NCBI GenBank assembly: GCA_023078685.1
Contig: JALGAS010000005.1
Span: 4,712,001-4,776,000, forward strand
Source: Neopestalotiopsis rosae
Lineage: Eukaryota > Ascomycota > Sordariomycetes > Amphisphaeriales > Sporocadaceae
Length of the DNA: 64,000 bases
Direction: 5' to 3'
Shown here: one piece after another, positions 23,832-36,200 of the stretch
Numbering within the stretch: position 1 is the stretch's first letter
How the letters are laid out: each line of letters starts with the position of its first letter
Notes under the pieces: generated by a model
Databases searched by the model: none
What the model was told of the DNA's origin: nothing
Seen by the model: the letters and a program-made list of their open reading frames with translations, nothing else
Program-made: the position numbers and the translations under genes

Positions 23832-24748
23832 GAAAATTAGATGGGGGATTTGGCGGCCCGCGCATATGTTATACTGCCACTGGAACATACTAGGTTGTGA
23901 TAACCTATAGAGAGAAGAGAAAAAATAGATGCTGTTGCAGCATTAGATGTAGCGTGCAGCCTGAATCAGCGATGATTGTTCTTGCTTTTCAAGCTAATAG
24001 ACTTACAAAGAGGAATTTTGTTCTTACATGAAGTTCTCGTGTCTGGTTGAAAACACGTTGGTTTTGCAATCTCGACTTTCTCACAGAGGGAACGAAATTC
24101 ATTTGTAACACTGTGAAAGTCACAAGGAAGTTGGATGCATTCTGGTGTAGTAGTATGATAATTGTAAATTCAGTGACATTCCTCAGTTCAATGCCAAATT
24201 GGTAGGTGACAAAAAATCATAAAAGCAATCGGGTATAGACAATAAACTCCTGATCCTTCCTGAAGAATGTCCTTCAAACTTATTTCCCCAGTGACTGAAC
24301 CCCATGCATGTATACTGATTCAGCCGTCGTATATGAACTGATATTTGCCTCCCAGTACAACTCGGCTTTGATGAGTATAAATGGTGTCCTCCTTTCCTTG
24401 TGGGAAACTGATGTCTGGCTCGGCGCAGTGTATTGACCCCCAAAAAGGATTGTTGCCCCGTCTTCCAACATGTTGGTTGGGTGAATGCCGTAAGTCTTTG
24501 TGGGGGGTATGTAGTTGTTGTGTGGTGATAAATGGTGCCGAAGAATGTTGTATGGTACGATTCCATCAGGTGATTTTTTTTATGGTGTGATTTCGCTTCC
24601 CGTTTCCCCTCCTCGTATGCAACCGTTTCGAGATTTTGCATTGCGAAGAAAAAAGAATAGAAAAAGGGTTTGGTAGCAATTCCGTTTGTGCAAACAATGT
24701 TCGTACAACACAAAGATGTTCCGACTCCTCTAGTTTGCATTCATTCAC
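23832..24748. other. Convergent 3' intergenic region
   Basis: About 900 bases. The minus-strand open frame at 24183-24740 overlaps the 3' flank of the following gene and has neither a domain nor convincing codon use. No gene is called. Confidence 0.45.
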
Positions 24749-24991
24749 TTAGCGACTTCCCCAGGTCCAGCTGCCTTGACTCGAGGAGCGGCTCATGGGC
24801 ACGCCCGCGTCGCTGCGGTCGCTGTCCATGGAGCGCTTCTCTGGGGAGGGCGACCTCCGAGCCGGATACGGGACCGACGAGACGAGTGTTGCGTCTTGTA
24901 CGGGCAGCTGATTGCCCGGCTGGCGCGACTGCTGCCAGGAGCTGTAGATCTGCTTGCACAGGTGGGTGGAAATGGTGTGAGAAGGCGACAT
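24749..24991 (-). CDS. Small hypothetical protein, Ser/Arg-rich
   Basis: A single exon of 80 codons from ATG 24991. The protein is polar, with a short N-terminal part (MSPSHTISTHLCKQIYSSW) and a tail rich in Ser, Arg, Pro and Asp (YPARRSPSPEKRS, SRSSSQGSWTWGSR). GC content in the frame is higher than in the flanks and the ORF ends with a normal stop, which favours real coding. I do not recognise it. The C-terminal RRSPSPEK and SRSSS runs look like phosphorylation targets, nothing more specific. Confidence 0.4.
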   Translation of the reverse strand: MSPSHTISTHLCKQIYSSWQQSRQPGNQLPVQDATLVSSVPYPARRSPSPEKRSMDSDRSDAGVPMSRSSSQGSWTWGSR

Positions 24992-26812
24992 GATTGCTTT
25001 GGTTTTGTGTTGGGCGTTGTTGTCTTGAGTGTGACTTTGCTTATGTGTCTCTTGTCCTTATTTGGGATAGAGAAGCAAGGAACAGAAAAAGTGTTTCCTG
25101 TCTTATAAAGAACAAAGGATGGAGAATAGGAGGTTTTGTGATCGTCAGGGTCCCTCTGTTATTGATCCGTAGGATTGGGGGGCGTGTAGGCAGTTGCTGT
25201 CGCGTGCGCTGCTGGAAGCTGCCAGGCCGAGTGGGCTGATTTCCCGTGTAAGTCGTTTGGTGGTGGGGTGATGAGTCGATGGCGGATGACGATCTTCCGG
25301 GCGATAGATGCGATCCGTTTCGTGGAGTTGATGGAGACTAGGCAGATATATTCGATGAATAATAGTATTCTTACAATTTCCAAGTCGAACAGTGCAAACA
25401 ATAGTACAGACAACAAAATGTGCGTCTTGTTGTGAGGTGATGGTGGTGGAGGAGAGCAGCAGTCAAATAGTAAAAAGAGCCCAGCAAGGTCGAGGTGGGA
25501 TGGTCACAAGGGTGTATATGTCACAGTCAGGTCAAGTGGTTTCAAGAGATGGGGTACCCTTGTGGTTAAAAGTCGAAAAGTAAAAATAAAAATTGAGAAC
25601 CAGGGAATACGAATGCCCTTGCTCGGCGGGACGATAGAGACACTTTATTCCAGACCAGTTCTCCCCCAGGGACCCGAACAGTCAGCCAAATCAGCTTTGT
25701 CATTAATGAGAAAGAGGCAGAACCGTACGAGTGACTCGCTCGACCGAGCTCACCCGTAACGCGGCACCCGATCCCCCCAGCTGGGGAGGCCAAAGGACGC
25801 CTTTCTGCCGTTTCTAAGACCTACCGGATCCGTCCAAAGGCTCGCTTCTCTGGCGTGACAATCGTTTATCCTTGTTATTGTGGAAGGGCTAATACTGGCA
25901 AATGGGCCTAAAATGTAATGTAGCATGTACGGCAGGTACTAAGTATGGTGTGCTACATCTGGACATCTGCAGCGCATGGCAAAAACAAAGTTGCTGGTAA
26001 CATTTGAACGGGGTGGTACCAATTGTGACCTATGGACAGGCACGGTAGTATGCGGCGGCGATCGACCAGTACGAAAAGGCAAGGCCAGTACCCGTGCAAA
26101 GCCGTGGTTTGTGGCCTGATGTCCACGCCGCCCATGCATTTCAATCGCCCGAAGACACAATGGTGGAGCAGGAACATGTCTGACCAATGAGGCGTGGCAC
26201 AAATATGATTACCCTTCGAATTGTCTGTCTTTCTGTCGCTTACAACGCTTGGAATAGGAAAGTTCAAATGCGCCGAACAGGCCATTACACAGGTGCAGTG
26301 GTTCGATGTTTTTCCCCCTTTGCCGGTTTTTCTCTGAAGGGGAGGTGGAGCTCCGCCCGGTGCCTGTCGAAGCCTGTCGCCCATCCCCATCGGGGCCCTC
26401 CTTTGTCTGCCTTGGTGGGCGGCTAGGCCCTTACCCCTTCTAAGTTCTCACTGGGAGATGGAGCACCATAGCCCACCATTACCTGCTAGCCTGGATCGTC
26501 TGGGCTGACTGAGATGACTACGCGAGAGGAGCTCTGGATTACGTGCTCTCCTACTAATCACACTGCGTCTCTGTTTGAGATTCTTGCTTTGCATTGGTGA
26601 TCATTACTTAAACACATGGAGCCGCTTGCATTTACTCCTCTTGCTGATATGAGTCACAAGACCGAGACTTGAAAAGAATCCCCCCAAAAGCACGTTATTT
26701 GACAAAGGATTAGCAAACGCATTTGGGCATTAGTACTAAATTATGGCATGTTCGAGGCGCGGGGCATAATAGAGGCATCGAATCATTTGGCTGTGCCACG
26801 GAAGATGCGACA

Positions 26813-27082
26813 TCAGCTGCGCCATAGGCCCATTGCAGCATTCAATGCCAACCCCACAATTCGTTTCCACATTTGGCCACGAATCAGCGCTGCTTTAGCC
26901 ATGAACTCAAAGGACTGGATTATTATTCCTGTAGGTTGATGGACTGGTTGATGCCATGAAAGCCCGGACAGCTCACATTCGGCTCGGAATTCAATAGTCT
27001 GATTGACAAGTGACTGGCAATATTGAAAGTCGAAGAGCCCCTTGAAAGCTGCTACCAAGTGTTCAGCAGTATACGTGTACAT
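26813..27082 (-). pseudogene. ORF remnant of unknown family
   Basis: The frame is open from a GTG at 27154 but the first ATG is at 27082. The reading frame (NPGEFYRYWTFNTGDYTMYT, then AEHLVAAFKGLFDFQYCQSL) has the composition of a real folded protein rather than random frame, yet there is no ATG at its upstream end and no clear upstream exon. It may be a decayed gene, or an exon of a gene I failed to splice. No function is assigned. Confidence 0.25.
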
Positions 27083-27325
27083 CGTATAGTCCCCTGTGTT
27101 GAACGTCCAATAACGGTAAAACTCGCCAGGATTGTCCAAAGGCCAACCAATCACTATTACAACGGAATTTCACCGGTATATGCTGGGTTCTCAGTTCACA
27201 TAATGGCCCGGGACATCAACTAGAATAACAACTACCGAACACCACAACTCTAAGATCGTATAATATGGGGACTATTGCGGACGTCATATTTGCCATCCAT
27301 GCCAGGGGCTCGTGATGTGGGTGTA

Positions 27326-27571
27326 CTACAGCCCTGCTGCCGTATCCTGGGGTAAATCTACGCAGTGCAACGGGAGTGTGCCCCTTTCGAAGCTGTTATT
27401 GTAGCCTGTGTGCACGTGGCTTGATGCATCTTCCAGGTATACCAAAGCCGGCTGGGCACAAGTCAAATGATTTCCGAAATTCGTGTTGGGATCCGAGCCT
27501 AGATGCGTGTGTAGAGCTTCTAGCATTTCAACATATTGCTCGACGTGGCCGAGGAACGGGTAATCGAGCAT
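27326..27571 (-). pseudogene. ORF remnant of unknown family
   Basis: ATG 27571 opens an 81-codon frame beginning MLDYPFLGHVEQYVEMLEAL. It is on the same strand as, and about 170 bases upstream of, the remnant at 26813-27154, so both could be parts of one broken gene. A stop follows PQDTAAGL and I found no intron that joins the two in frame. Unrecognised. Confidence 0.22.
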
Positions 27572-28934
27572 GTATTACACTATTCCACGCGATATATGAT
27601 ACACAAACTTTGAAAATATCCGCTCAAGGATTGATTACTGTAAAATCAGATTGTGAATCAATGCCCTGGCAGATCAGGGTCCAAATCAAGTGACATCTTA
27701 TATATATGTAGGATTTCCACGCCAGGGCAATATGCAGACTGCTGCCATTTGACTTTGATTGAATTCGAGTTGATCTTAGTATAGAAGTTAACATCAAGTC
27801 AAACAGACGAGATATAATTTTCTTTTCTCTATAGCTCTTTCTGCAATGTCGAGTCCAATCGTGCCCGGTTGGTAACAAACACTCACGCACGGCTGTGCTA
27901 GAGTATAGGCCTATATGTTAAGATATCGCTAGATCGCTAGCTTTCTTGCCAGCATGACCTCAAAAGCGGCATCAGCTCTCCTCTTTCAATTAAGCATCAC
28001 GGGACACGCGCCGGTGCCCAATAGCATGGCCAAAAGCTGACTGCCATTGACAAAATCAAGAATCACGGACCGTCGGGTCGCGCGCCGACACGAGTCAAGA
28101 GATTTCGGTTCGGTACGGGACGGATTTACGGATTGCGCTTCTCTACTGCTGGGCCACACTATTACCCGTTGCGTTGCTTTCTCCAAGTTCCGACGGTCTA
28201 CAGCGGCTAAGGCTTTGACTATAGCGGGAGGGGGCGCGGCGCGCTTTCGGAAGACTTTGGACGTGCTGGGCGACGTCACACCGCATTGGTGCGTTTCGTG
28301 CCCTTTTGCAAAGATCAACAACAACATTCAAGACGGTAATTAATTTACTGGTGGAACGCTGCGATGTCATTACCCACATTGCCAAGCAATTCAAAACTAT
28401 CCTTTGCAAACAGCGAACTTGATCGTAAAGAGCATCTTCATTCCTAGCAATCAGCGCGGCTTGTGCCGGGAAATAATTGGCCCGCTTCAGCTTTATACTC
28501 TACGGAACACGATCGGATCCCATTGACATGTATATGATTCGCTTATCCTGGGTGTAAGAGAATATTTGTTCAATGTCTTACGAAGATGAGCCTATTTTGA
28601 CTTGCACGCAAATGAGAGGGGCTTCGATCTTGACGTATTGGTACTTCTCGTCACGAAAGAATTTCAATGAGAAGCGGCCAGCTTCGCAAAACATCACTGA
28701 AGTCAGCAAGGCACTTTCAGCCTTGCCCATATGCTAGTACTGCGCCACGGATGATTCAGGATCGCTCGGACTTTCAATGTTCAGAACAATCATTGTTTAG
28801 AAAGCTATATTACATTCTCTTCATCACTGGACAATTCAGCTTGCCAGAGTGAGACATGAGCACTCTGAATCCTCCTGTGATCCAATCGACTTCCAGAAGG
28901 CAGTCCGGTTTAGAGCAGATCATGAGTAAATTCC

Positions 28935-29734
28935 TCATTTCATCCAACATTGGTCCTCGTAACTACAAAAACATTAGCCTGACAACCTTGGACGTATAAG
29001 AAGCCCTATATTTCAATTGCCCCGGTCACGTACCTAAAGCTGCTGATGCCACACGCATGAAGCGTGTTTAGCACTTCCGGCTCGACCACCTCAATTGATA
29101 TGGCCTTGACAAAGAGGCCCCAGCTGGGCAGCTCGCAGCTCGCGGGCGCAAGGTCACTGAGTAGGCTACCGGCGGTATAAGTGCAGTTCACAGGCTCAGC
29201 GTCGGCGTCGAGAGAGGGCCCAAGGGGCGTCACGCGAATAGTGCAGTCCACCGAGGGGGTGAGGCTGCCGAGGTCGATCCCCAACGCGGCGGGCAGCGCG
29301 CACAAGAAGTCAAAGCTCCGCGGGATGAAGATGTCGTTGGGATCGATTTGACGAATCTCGTGGGGCGAGAGGCTTAGCTGGAAGCCGGCCAGGTGCTGTG
29401 AGGGTGATCCGGCTAGGTTGCTGAGGGAAAAGACGCTGAAGTTGACGTAGGAGAGCGTCTCGTACGATTCCAGACATTCGCTCGGGCTTGTGAGCAGGCC
29501 GGTGCTGGCTTCGATGTTTTCAAACTGTGTGAACGAAAGTGTGAGTTTCCAGGAAAACTTCGAAAAAGCACGTATGACGACAAACGGCTCAGTCGACAAG
29601 AGAGGAATACTCACGTCAGCTGTTCGAAGACCGGCACATGGCGGAGTATCTGACGGTGGAGGACAAGAAGGAACAAGCTGGCTCAGTCCTAAGGTGCTGG
29701 CAAAGCTCAGAAGGAGAAAGTATGATTTCAACAT
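28935..29734 (-). CDS. Secreted cysteine-containing protein of unknown function
   Basis: Three exons, 29615-29734, 29034-29524 and 28935-28962, give 212 residues. Intron 1 (29525-29614) has a GTGAGT donor and CACAG acceptor. Intron 2 (28963-29033) has a perfect GTACGT donor, a GGCTAATG branch site and a TTGTAG acceptor, and replaces a read-through C-terminus by SYEDQCWMK. The N-terminus MLKSYFLLLSFASTLGLS is a textbook signal peptide. I count nine Cys, most of them spread through the mature chain, and one or more N-glycosylation sequons (NFS, NCT). No domain is recognised. Such proteins in fungi are often cell-wall proteins or effector candidates, but there is no direct evidence of that here. 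Confidence 0.75.
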
Positions 29735-30733
29735 TTTGATAAGTGATATTGTTGCAATGAGATGGTTATATTGGTATGAAAAGGTTCGTCTCTGCTGAAC
29801 AATACACTGAGCTTATAACGGCGGTAGCTATGCGTAGCCCTTTTATGTCCCTTCCTCTATGTCCTGAGCAGTGCCGAGTTCCATGCAATTGACCGGTCAG
29901 TCTATAGCCTAACAGATGAGAGACATCTTGTTGTCTATCAACGCCATTCTGGCCTGACTTTCTCGGCTCGGGCCTTGCCAGCAAGCCACAACGTTGGATC
30001 TGGACTGGTGCTACCGTCATTGCAAATGCCTTCAACGCCCTCTTCACTGGTCTATGGCCGTCAATATGGCTGGACTGGCCGTGATTTGAGACAAGGCGTG
30101 TACACTCCATGGCGGGAGTTGAGACATTGGGATGACACACCTGCGATCCTGTATGTGGTCAAGTAGCGGTCGCCTGGAGAGAAGGCTATCGGCCTGTCTT
30201 TTGGACAAAACCTGGGGCTCAGTCTTCATCTCGCCGATCGTATCTCGAATCTAAATCTGTAAGCTTTTGGATGATGTCCTTTAAAGCATGCAACGTGCAA
30301 ACTTGTGTAGAATGCTTTTAATAATTTTCAACTAGATGGACTGTGGATTGACCTGGTTGCTCAGGAAATATATACTAGCAAATTTCGGAAGCCAAAGCAA
30401 GTATCTGAAACCAAGGCATTGTCGCGTAGCCGCTTTCCTTTGCGGGGACATTTCTCTTCTCCTATGTCTGGCAGGCTCTGGTGTATCGATATGTCGCTCT
30501 TGAGGCGACTGAAGTGACTTTAAGACCTTCTTTCGCTCGTAGGGCGATTCGGAAGGTACTAAGGCCCAACCATGATGTCCACTTGGCGTGCCGAGAACAC
30601 TTAGAAGAGGCGTATGCCTGACATGGAATGGGTCCCATGTCTCTATGGCGAACCAACATAATTACTCCTGACGCCATGCCATAAAAGAAAACTCCCATGA
30701 ACTACCATGAACTACCATTTCTCTACTATTCTC
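29735..30733. other. Intergenic, no gene seen
   Basis: About 1 kb between the secreted-protein start and the rad52 3' end. A weak 124-codon minus-strand frame at 29766-30140 has no recognisable domain. It holds the promoter of the secreted-protein gene. Confidence 0.45.
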
Positions 30734-32417
30734 TCAGCCCACCTTCTGCCTTTTCGTGTCTGTCGTGGTGGTACTGGCCCCTACAGTGCTGTTATTCGTC
30801 ACATCGTTCAGAGGCGCTCGCGTTCCGGCATCCGACGGTCTCTTCATCGTCGGCGGCCGATACTGGTTTCTATTGCTCATAGGGCTCTGGCTGCCAGGCA
30901 CGCCTATTTGCCGGACCGAATTCAACGAGGGATTGACCACGTTACCCAAGCTTTGACGTCCGGGCGGGTTGAATTTACCGCTTCCACCTCCCGGTTGGGA
31001 TGCTTCATCGTCATGCTTGACTGGAGCTGCATGGCGCCCGTCCTTGCCCACAGGCTTGGATGACCCATGATCAATGCCAGCCGTCTTTCGAATAGAGGGA
31101 CTTTCGAGCTTTGGGTCGAACAATTTACCACCCTTAGAAGGTAGAGTTGCTGATCCGGGGGGCGCATCTTCGCTTAACACTGTCACCGAACGAGCTGAGA
31201 AGAAGGCAACCGGCCCATCAGGAATTTGCTCATTTCCGTTTGCTGGGGGAGGTGTATTGATTCGACTGTTCGAGGCAGCTTGAGCTGCTGACACCTGCGC
31301 AGGAGCTGGTCCGTTTGTACGGCCATTAGTTTGAACTTGTGGACGGTTCTGGCCTACGGAACCTGGGCGACCTGCAGCTTGTGGAGTCTGCGGCTGTGGT
31401 CGGCCAGCTTGTTGACCGTGGGAGCCGCTCCGAGTCATGGGTGCCCGAGCAGGTGGTTGCATAGGCCTCGAAGGACCAGAATTACTACCTGTGGATCGGT
31501 TCGCTACACTGCCTTGAGCAGCAGCTCCCGTCTGGGGCCTTGCGGTCACTCCACCTGGAGCTGGAAGCATCACTTCGTCAGGATGTTCATCTTCGGTGAC
31601 ACCAAAATCGGCCATGTCGAAATCCCCAAAGTCATCGTCTAGAGAGTCGATTGTATCTACACGTCCATAAAATCAGCCTCCGCCCAATCAATATCATCCG
31701 AGTCCAACGCACCTTGTGGCAACAGAGAAGGCTTTTCACTTCGCGTCTCCGTGTTTGTTTCGCGCTTGATCGCAGGCTCCTTTGGAGCATAGTCTACATG
31801 GCGGTGCAAGTTGACCTCATCAAACTTGGTGGGAGCCACCTTGATCTTTGTGACCTTTGCCAAATAGTCCTTGTCGTAAATGCAGTTTCCGAGGACGTTT
31901 CCGAAATTTCTCAAAGCCCTCTTCAGAGCATCGGTTGTACCCTCCTTCTTGGCCTTCTCAAAGGCGGCCGCCTTGCCCTTGCAGTTTTCAATGTGACCAT
32001 AGCCAATGTCCTCGTGAAAAGTTCCGTCTCGAAGGGTGACGCGCACAACAACAGAGAGTCCGAGGGAGATCTTCAGAGTCTGAGGATGCTCATCAACAAA
32101 GTCAACTTGGATGTTCTGAATGCTAGAAGACCATCCATTGAAACCGAAAACCTCGTTGGCCAAAGCAATGCACTTTTCAGCGGCAATGTAGTGGACTTTC
32201 TGCCCCGAAGGGCCACTTCTTGCTGATATGTATTCTGGACCGAGCTGTTTCTCAAGCCGTGATTGCAAAGTGGCGATCTCAGTGGCAGTGTATTCTGAAA
32301 TACGTGGCTTGGCCTCATCGAACGGATTGGCAGCGACGTTGTGCTGGTCGCCCGGGCTGTTGTCTCTCGTTAGTAGTCAACAATTGATGATACGCGCACA
32401 AGTACGTACAGAGGCAT
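30734..32417 (-). CDS. rad52: DNA repair and recombination protein Rad52
   Basis: Exons 32410-32417 (eight bases: ATG CCT CT), 31713-32356 and 30734-31656 give 524 residues. The first intron (32357-32409) has GTACGT and CTACTAAC; the second (31657-31712) has GTGCGT and a GTGTAG acceptor and skips an apparent stop. Rad52 anneals single-stranded DNA and loads Rad51 in homologous recombination. The conserved annealing domain spans about residues 20-190, with VHYIAAEKCIALANEVFGFN, GYGHIENCKGKAAAFEKAKK and KRALRNFGNVLGNCIYD. The rest is long, Pro/Gln/Ser-rich and disordered, as usual for the Rad51- and RPA-binding half. The gene is head-to-head with the RNA polymerase III subunit gene. Confidence 0.96.
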
Positions 32418-33202
32418 TGTGAAAAGCGTCTATATGCCAATCATCGAAACCTCATACACCTTGAACCAGAGATTCGATCCCATAAGACGTCGTCGTTGAA
32501 AGCTACTGGATTTCTAAGATTATTTGCAAAGACGCTGCCGTGAATAGCTGAGGGTGGCCAAACGATTTAGGCGGAGACGCGACTTGACGCGCCTTCTGTG
32601 TTTAAGGCAGCTGCTGCCTGTGGAGTCGAGACACCAAAGATTCCACTGGAGGGGCACCAGATCACGTGCTGGCTGCTAAACAATTTGGGCGGTCGACGCC
32701 AACACTGCTGCAGTGCTGCATGCTGTGCTACTGTGCTAACCTATATGGATGACTCCAACTTTAGGCATGCCACCTTACCCATGCTTCACTAAGTCATTCC
32801 CTAGCTCGTACCCCACCACTTGCCGGCAAAGCAATGCGAAGCTGTTTTTCTAGGAAATAGGCGGGGTCCAGTCCCAATTCTGCTTTTTAGTCTGAAGCAG
32901 TTTTCTATGGCAGCAAAAATTACAGTAGCGCCGCCCGAGGAGTCATTATCTCACAATCTACAACAGCTTGTCGCAGAGCTTCAAAACACAAAGCTCAATT
33001 CGCGTTGTATCTTAGACGCTGAGCGCATATACCCAGTGAGACCATGGTCAGTCCTGGTCTGCAATTGAGGTAGCAACACGTTTGAGTGGACGACACCCAC
33101 TCGCACTTCACGACCGAACGAGCTACGACCCATCTTCGCGATCGCAACCACGATTTTTTACTTATCGCAAACCTGCTCGACGATAGACTCAAATTTAAAG
33201 GA
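32418..33202. promoter_or_regulatory. Bidirectional promoter region, rad52 / RPC1
   Basis: 785 bases between two divergent start codons. It must contain both promoters. Open frames here have no domain. I see no specific element that I would name. Confidence 0.6.
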
Positions 33203-36200
33203 ATGGCGACAACCACGGAAACTGCCCTCAAGGGCACCAGTGCCGTCGCGCCTGTGAAACACCAGGTTGTCGACAAGGTACCGAAGCGCTTCAGGCAGAT
33301 CAAGTTCGGCATTCAGTCAAACCAAGACATTGTCAATCAAGCGGTAGTCGAGGTTGCCGATAGAACCATGTACGACCTCGACCGCGGAAGAGAGCCCATT
33401 AAGCATGGACCTCTCGACAAACGTCTAGGTATTTCGAGCAAGCAGGCTACATGCCAAACCTGCGACCTGCGATTGACAGACTGTCCTGGCCACTTTGGTC
33501 ACATTCGCCTACCGCTTCCCGTCTTTCACATCGGATACCTGCGTTTCACCATGAAGATTCTACAGGAGATATGCAAGGACTGCTCACGAGTCCTGCTGAC
33601 CGAACCCGAACGCCGTAGCTTTCTTAAGATGCTCCGCAAAGCCCCCGACAACATGAATCGCCAGGCAATCCTCAAGAAGATCAACGAAACATGCAGAAAG
33701 ACAAAGACATGCCCTTACTGCAGTGCAACAAATGGACAAATCCGAAAGGCCGGCCCTCTGAAGCTGGTTCATGACAAGTTTGTCGCCTTCAACAAGTCCA
33801 CATCGCAAAAGAAGCAGCCCCCTCAGTCCAAGATTGATTTCGACAACTCTTTCAACGAAGCCAAGAAGCACAACAATGATTTGGAAAAGCATGTTCGAAA
33901 GGCCATGGAAGACTTGAATCCTCTTCGAGTTCTGAATCTCTTCAAGCAGATCAGCTCCACAGACTGCGAGTTGCTTGGCCTAGATCCTACGGAGGGACGA
34001 CCCGAAATGTTCTTGTGGCAATTCGTCCCTGCACCCCCCGTCTGTATCCGACCATCCGTTGCACAAGAAGGTGCCAGCAACGAAGACGATCTCACTACTA
34101 CGCTGAGTCAGGTCGTCTTCATCTGCAGTCTCATCAGAGGAGCATTGCAGAAGGGTGCAAGTCTTCAGACCATCATGGAGCAGTGGGATTACCTTCAATT
34201 GCATATTGCCGTGTACGTGAACAGTGACGTTCCTGGTCTCACAAATACCGGAATTGTCAAGAGCATGAGAGGTTTCTGCCAACGCTTGAAGGGTAAACAG
34301 GGCCGCTTCCGTGGTAACCTCTCTGGTAAACGTGTCGACTTTTCAGGACGAACTGTCATTTCCCCAGATCCCAACCTTGGTATCGACCAAGTCGCAGTGC
34401 CTATCCTCGTTGCCATGAATTTGACATATCCAGAACGCGTCCATCGAGAGAACATTGAAAAGCTGCGGAAGTGCGTTCTGAACGGACCCAGTGTCTACCC
34501 CGGAGCACAGGGCATTATCAAACAGGACGGCGACCAGACGTACAAACAGACGCTCAAGTTTGGTGACAGAACCAGAGTAGCTAAGGAACTACGCTTTGGC
34601 GATGTTGTTGAAAGGCATCTCGAAGATAATGACGTCGTACTGTTCAACCGTCAGCCATCTCTGCACAAGCTCAGTATCATGAGTCATTTGGCCAAAATCA
34701 GACCTTGGAGAACATTCCGTCTCAACGAGTGTGTGTGCAACCCTTACAACGCCGATTTCGACGGTGATGAAATGAACCTTCACGTTCCGCAGACAGAAGA
34801 GGCACGAGCAGAAGCAATCAATCTCATGGGAGTCAAGAACAACTTGGCTACACCCAAAAACGGTGAACCCGTTATTGCTGCAACACAGGATTTCGTTACT
34901 GCAGCCTACCTACTTAGCGGCAAGGATGTATTTTACGACCGCAAGACCTTTACCTACATCTGCCAGCACATGATGGATGGCAAGACCCATCTCGACCTAC
35001 CACCTCCTGCCATCCTTAAGCCTCAACGCTTGTGGACGGGAAAGCAGGTCTTTAGTATTCTCATGAGACCCAACAAGCAGTGCAACGTCAAAATCAACCT
35101 AGACGCCAAATGTAGAGAATATGTACCCCCAAAGAAGGGCTCAACTGATCCCAGAGAAGCATCCCGGGCTCCCGATATGTGCCCGAGTGATGGCTGGCTG
35201 GTAGTACGCAACTCCGAGGTCATGTGCGGCAGAATGGACAAATCGACTGTCGGAGCTGGCAAGAAGGACTCGATCTTCTACGTGATTATGAGAGACTTTG
35301 GTCCCGATGAGGCCGTCATCGCTATGAACCGTCTCGCCAAGCTTTGTGCCCGAGCTCTGACAAACCAGGGATTCTCCATCGGTATCGGTGATGTCTTCCC
35401 AACTGCTTCTCTCACAGCCGAAAAGCAAGAGCTGGTGAAGAACGCAGTCAAGAAGACAGATCAGCTCATTGCGTCCTACAACGACAAGACATTGCAAAAA
35501 GCAGCAGGTTGTTCCATGGAGGAAACATTAGAGAACTCCATTTCTGGTACCCTAAGTCAAGTCCGTTCGGCAGCCGGTGCGTACTGTATAGCAACTTTGA
35601 GTACCAAGAATGCTCCGTGGATCATGGCTACATCAGGTTCAAAGGGTTCCAACATCAACGTCGCTCAGATGATTGCCCTTGTCGGGCAACAGATTATCGG
35701 AGGTTCACGTGTCGCCGATGGTTTCCAAGACCGAACACTACCACACTTTCACAAACTGGCACGCCAGCCAGCAGCCAAGGGTTTCGTGGCGAACAGTTTC
35801 TATACTGGTCTCGTGCCTACCGAGTTTTTAATGCACGCCATGTCTGGACGTGAAGGTCTAGTCGATACCGCTGTCAAGACTGCAGAGACTGGATACATGT
35901 CCAGACGTCTCATGAAATCTCTGGAAGATCTTTCCACACAATACGATGACACTGTTCGAACATCGGGCGGTAATGTGGTGCAATTCCAGTTTGGAGCTGA
36001 CAAGCTCGATCCTGTGGATATGGAGGGATCGGCCGTGCCTGTGCACTTTGATCGTACTTGGTCACACGCCGAGAACTTGACTTGGAGCAACAAGGAGCGC
36101 GCACTCTTGCCATTTGAAATTCGCGACATTTGCGACTCCATGATTGACAAGGAACGAGCTCGATATCAGCGACGTGGTTTGTTACATGGCGAGCCTCTAA

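Larger units (their letters stand above)
24992..28934. other. Gene-poor accessory stretch of about 3.9 kb
   Basis: No intact gene was found. Two minus-strand ORF remnants (26813-27082 and 27326-27571) are listed separately. The remaining open frames (25939-26426, 27986-28409) lack ATG starts, domains or splice partners. I see no terminal inverted repeats or long direct repeats by eye. The left end holds the promoter of the small gene at 24749-24991. Confidence 0.45.

Noticed and set aside
31657..31659. Stop codon separating the Rad52 annealing domain from the downstream frame
   Set aside because: A 56-base intron (31657-31712, donor GTGCGT) removes it and joins both halves in frame; this is ordinary rad52 structure, not a split gene.
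33086..33202. Upstream extension of the RNA polymerase III subunit by 39 codons
   Set aside because: The extension begins with GTG and has no ATG; the family-typical start is the ATG at 33203.
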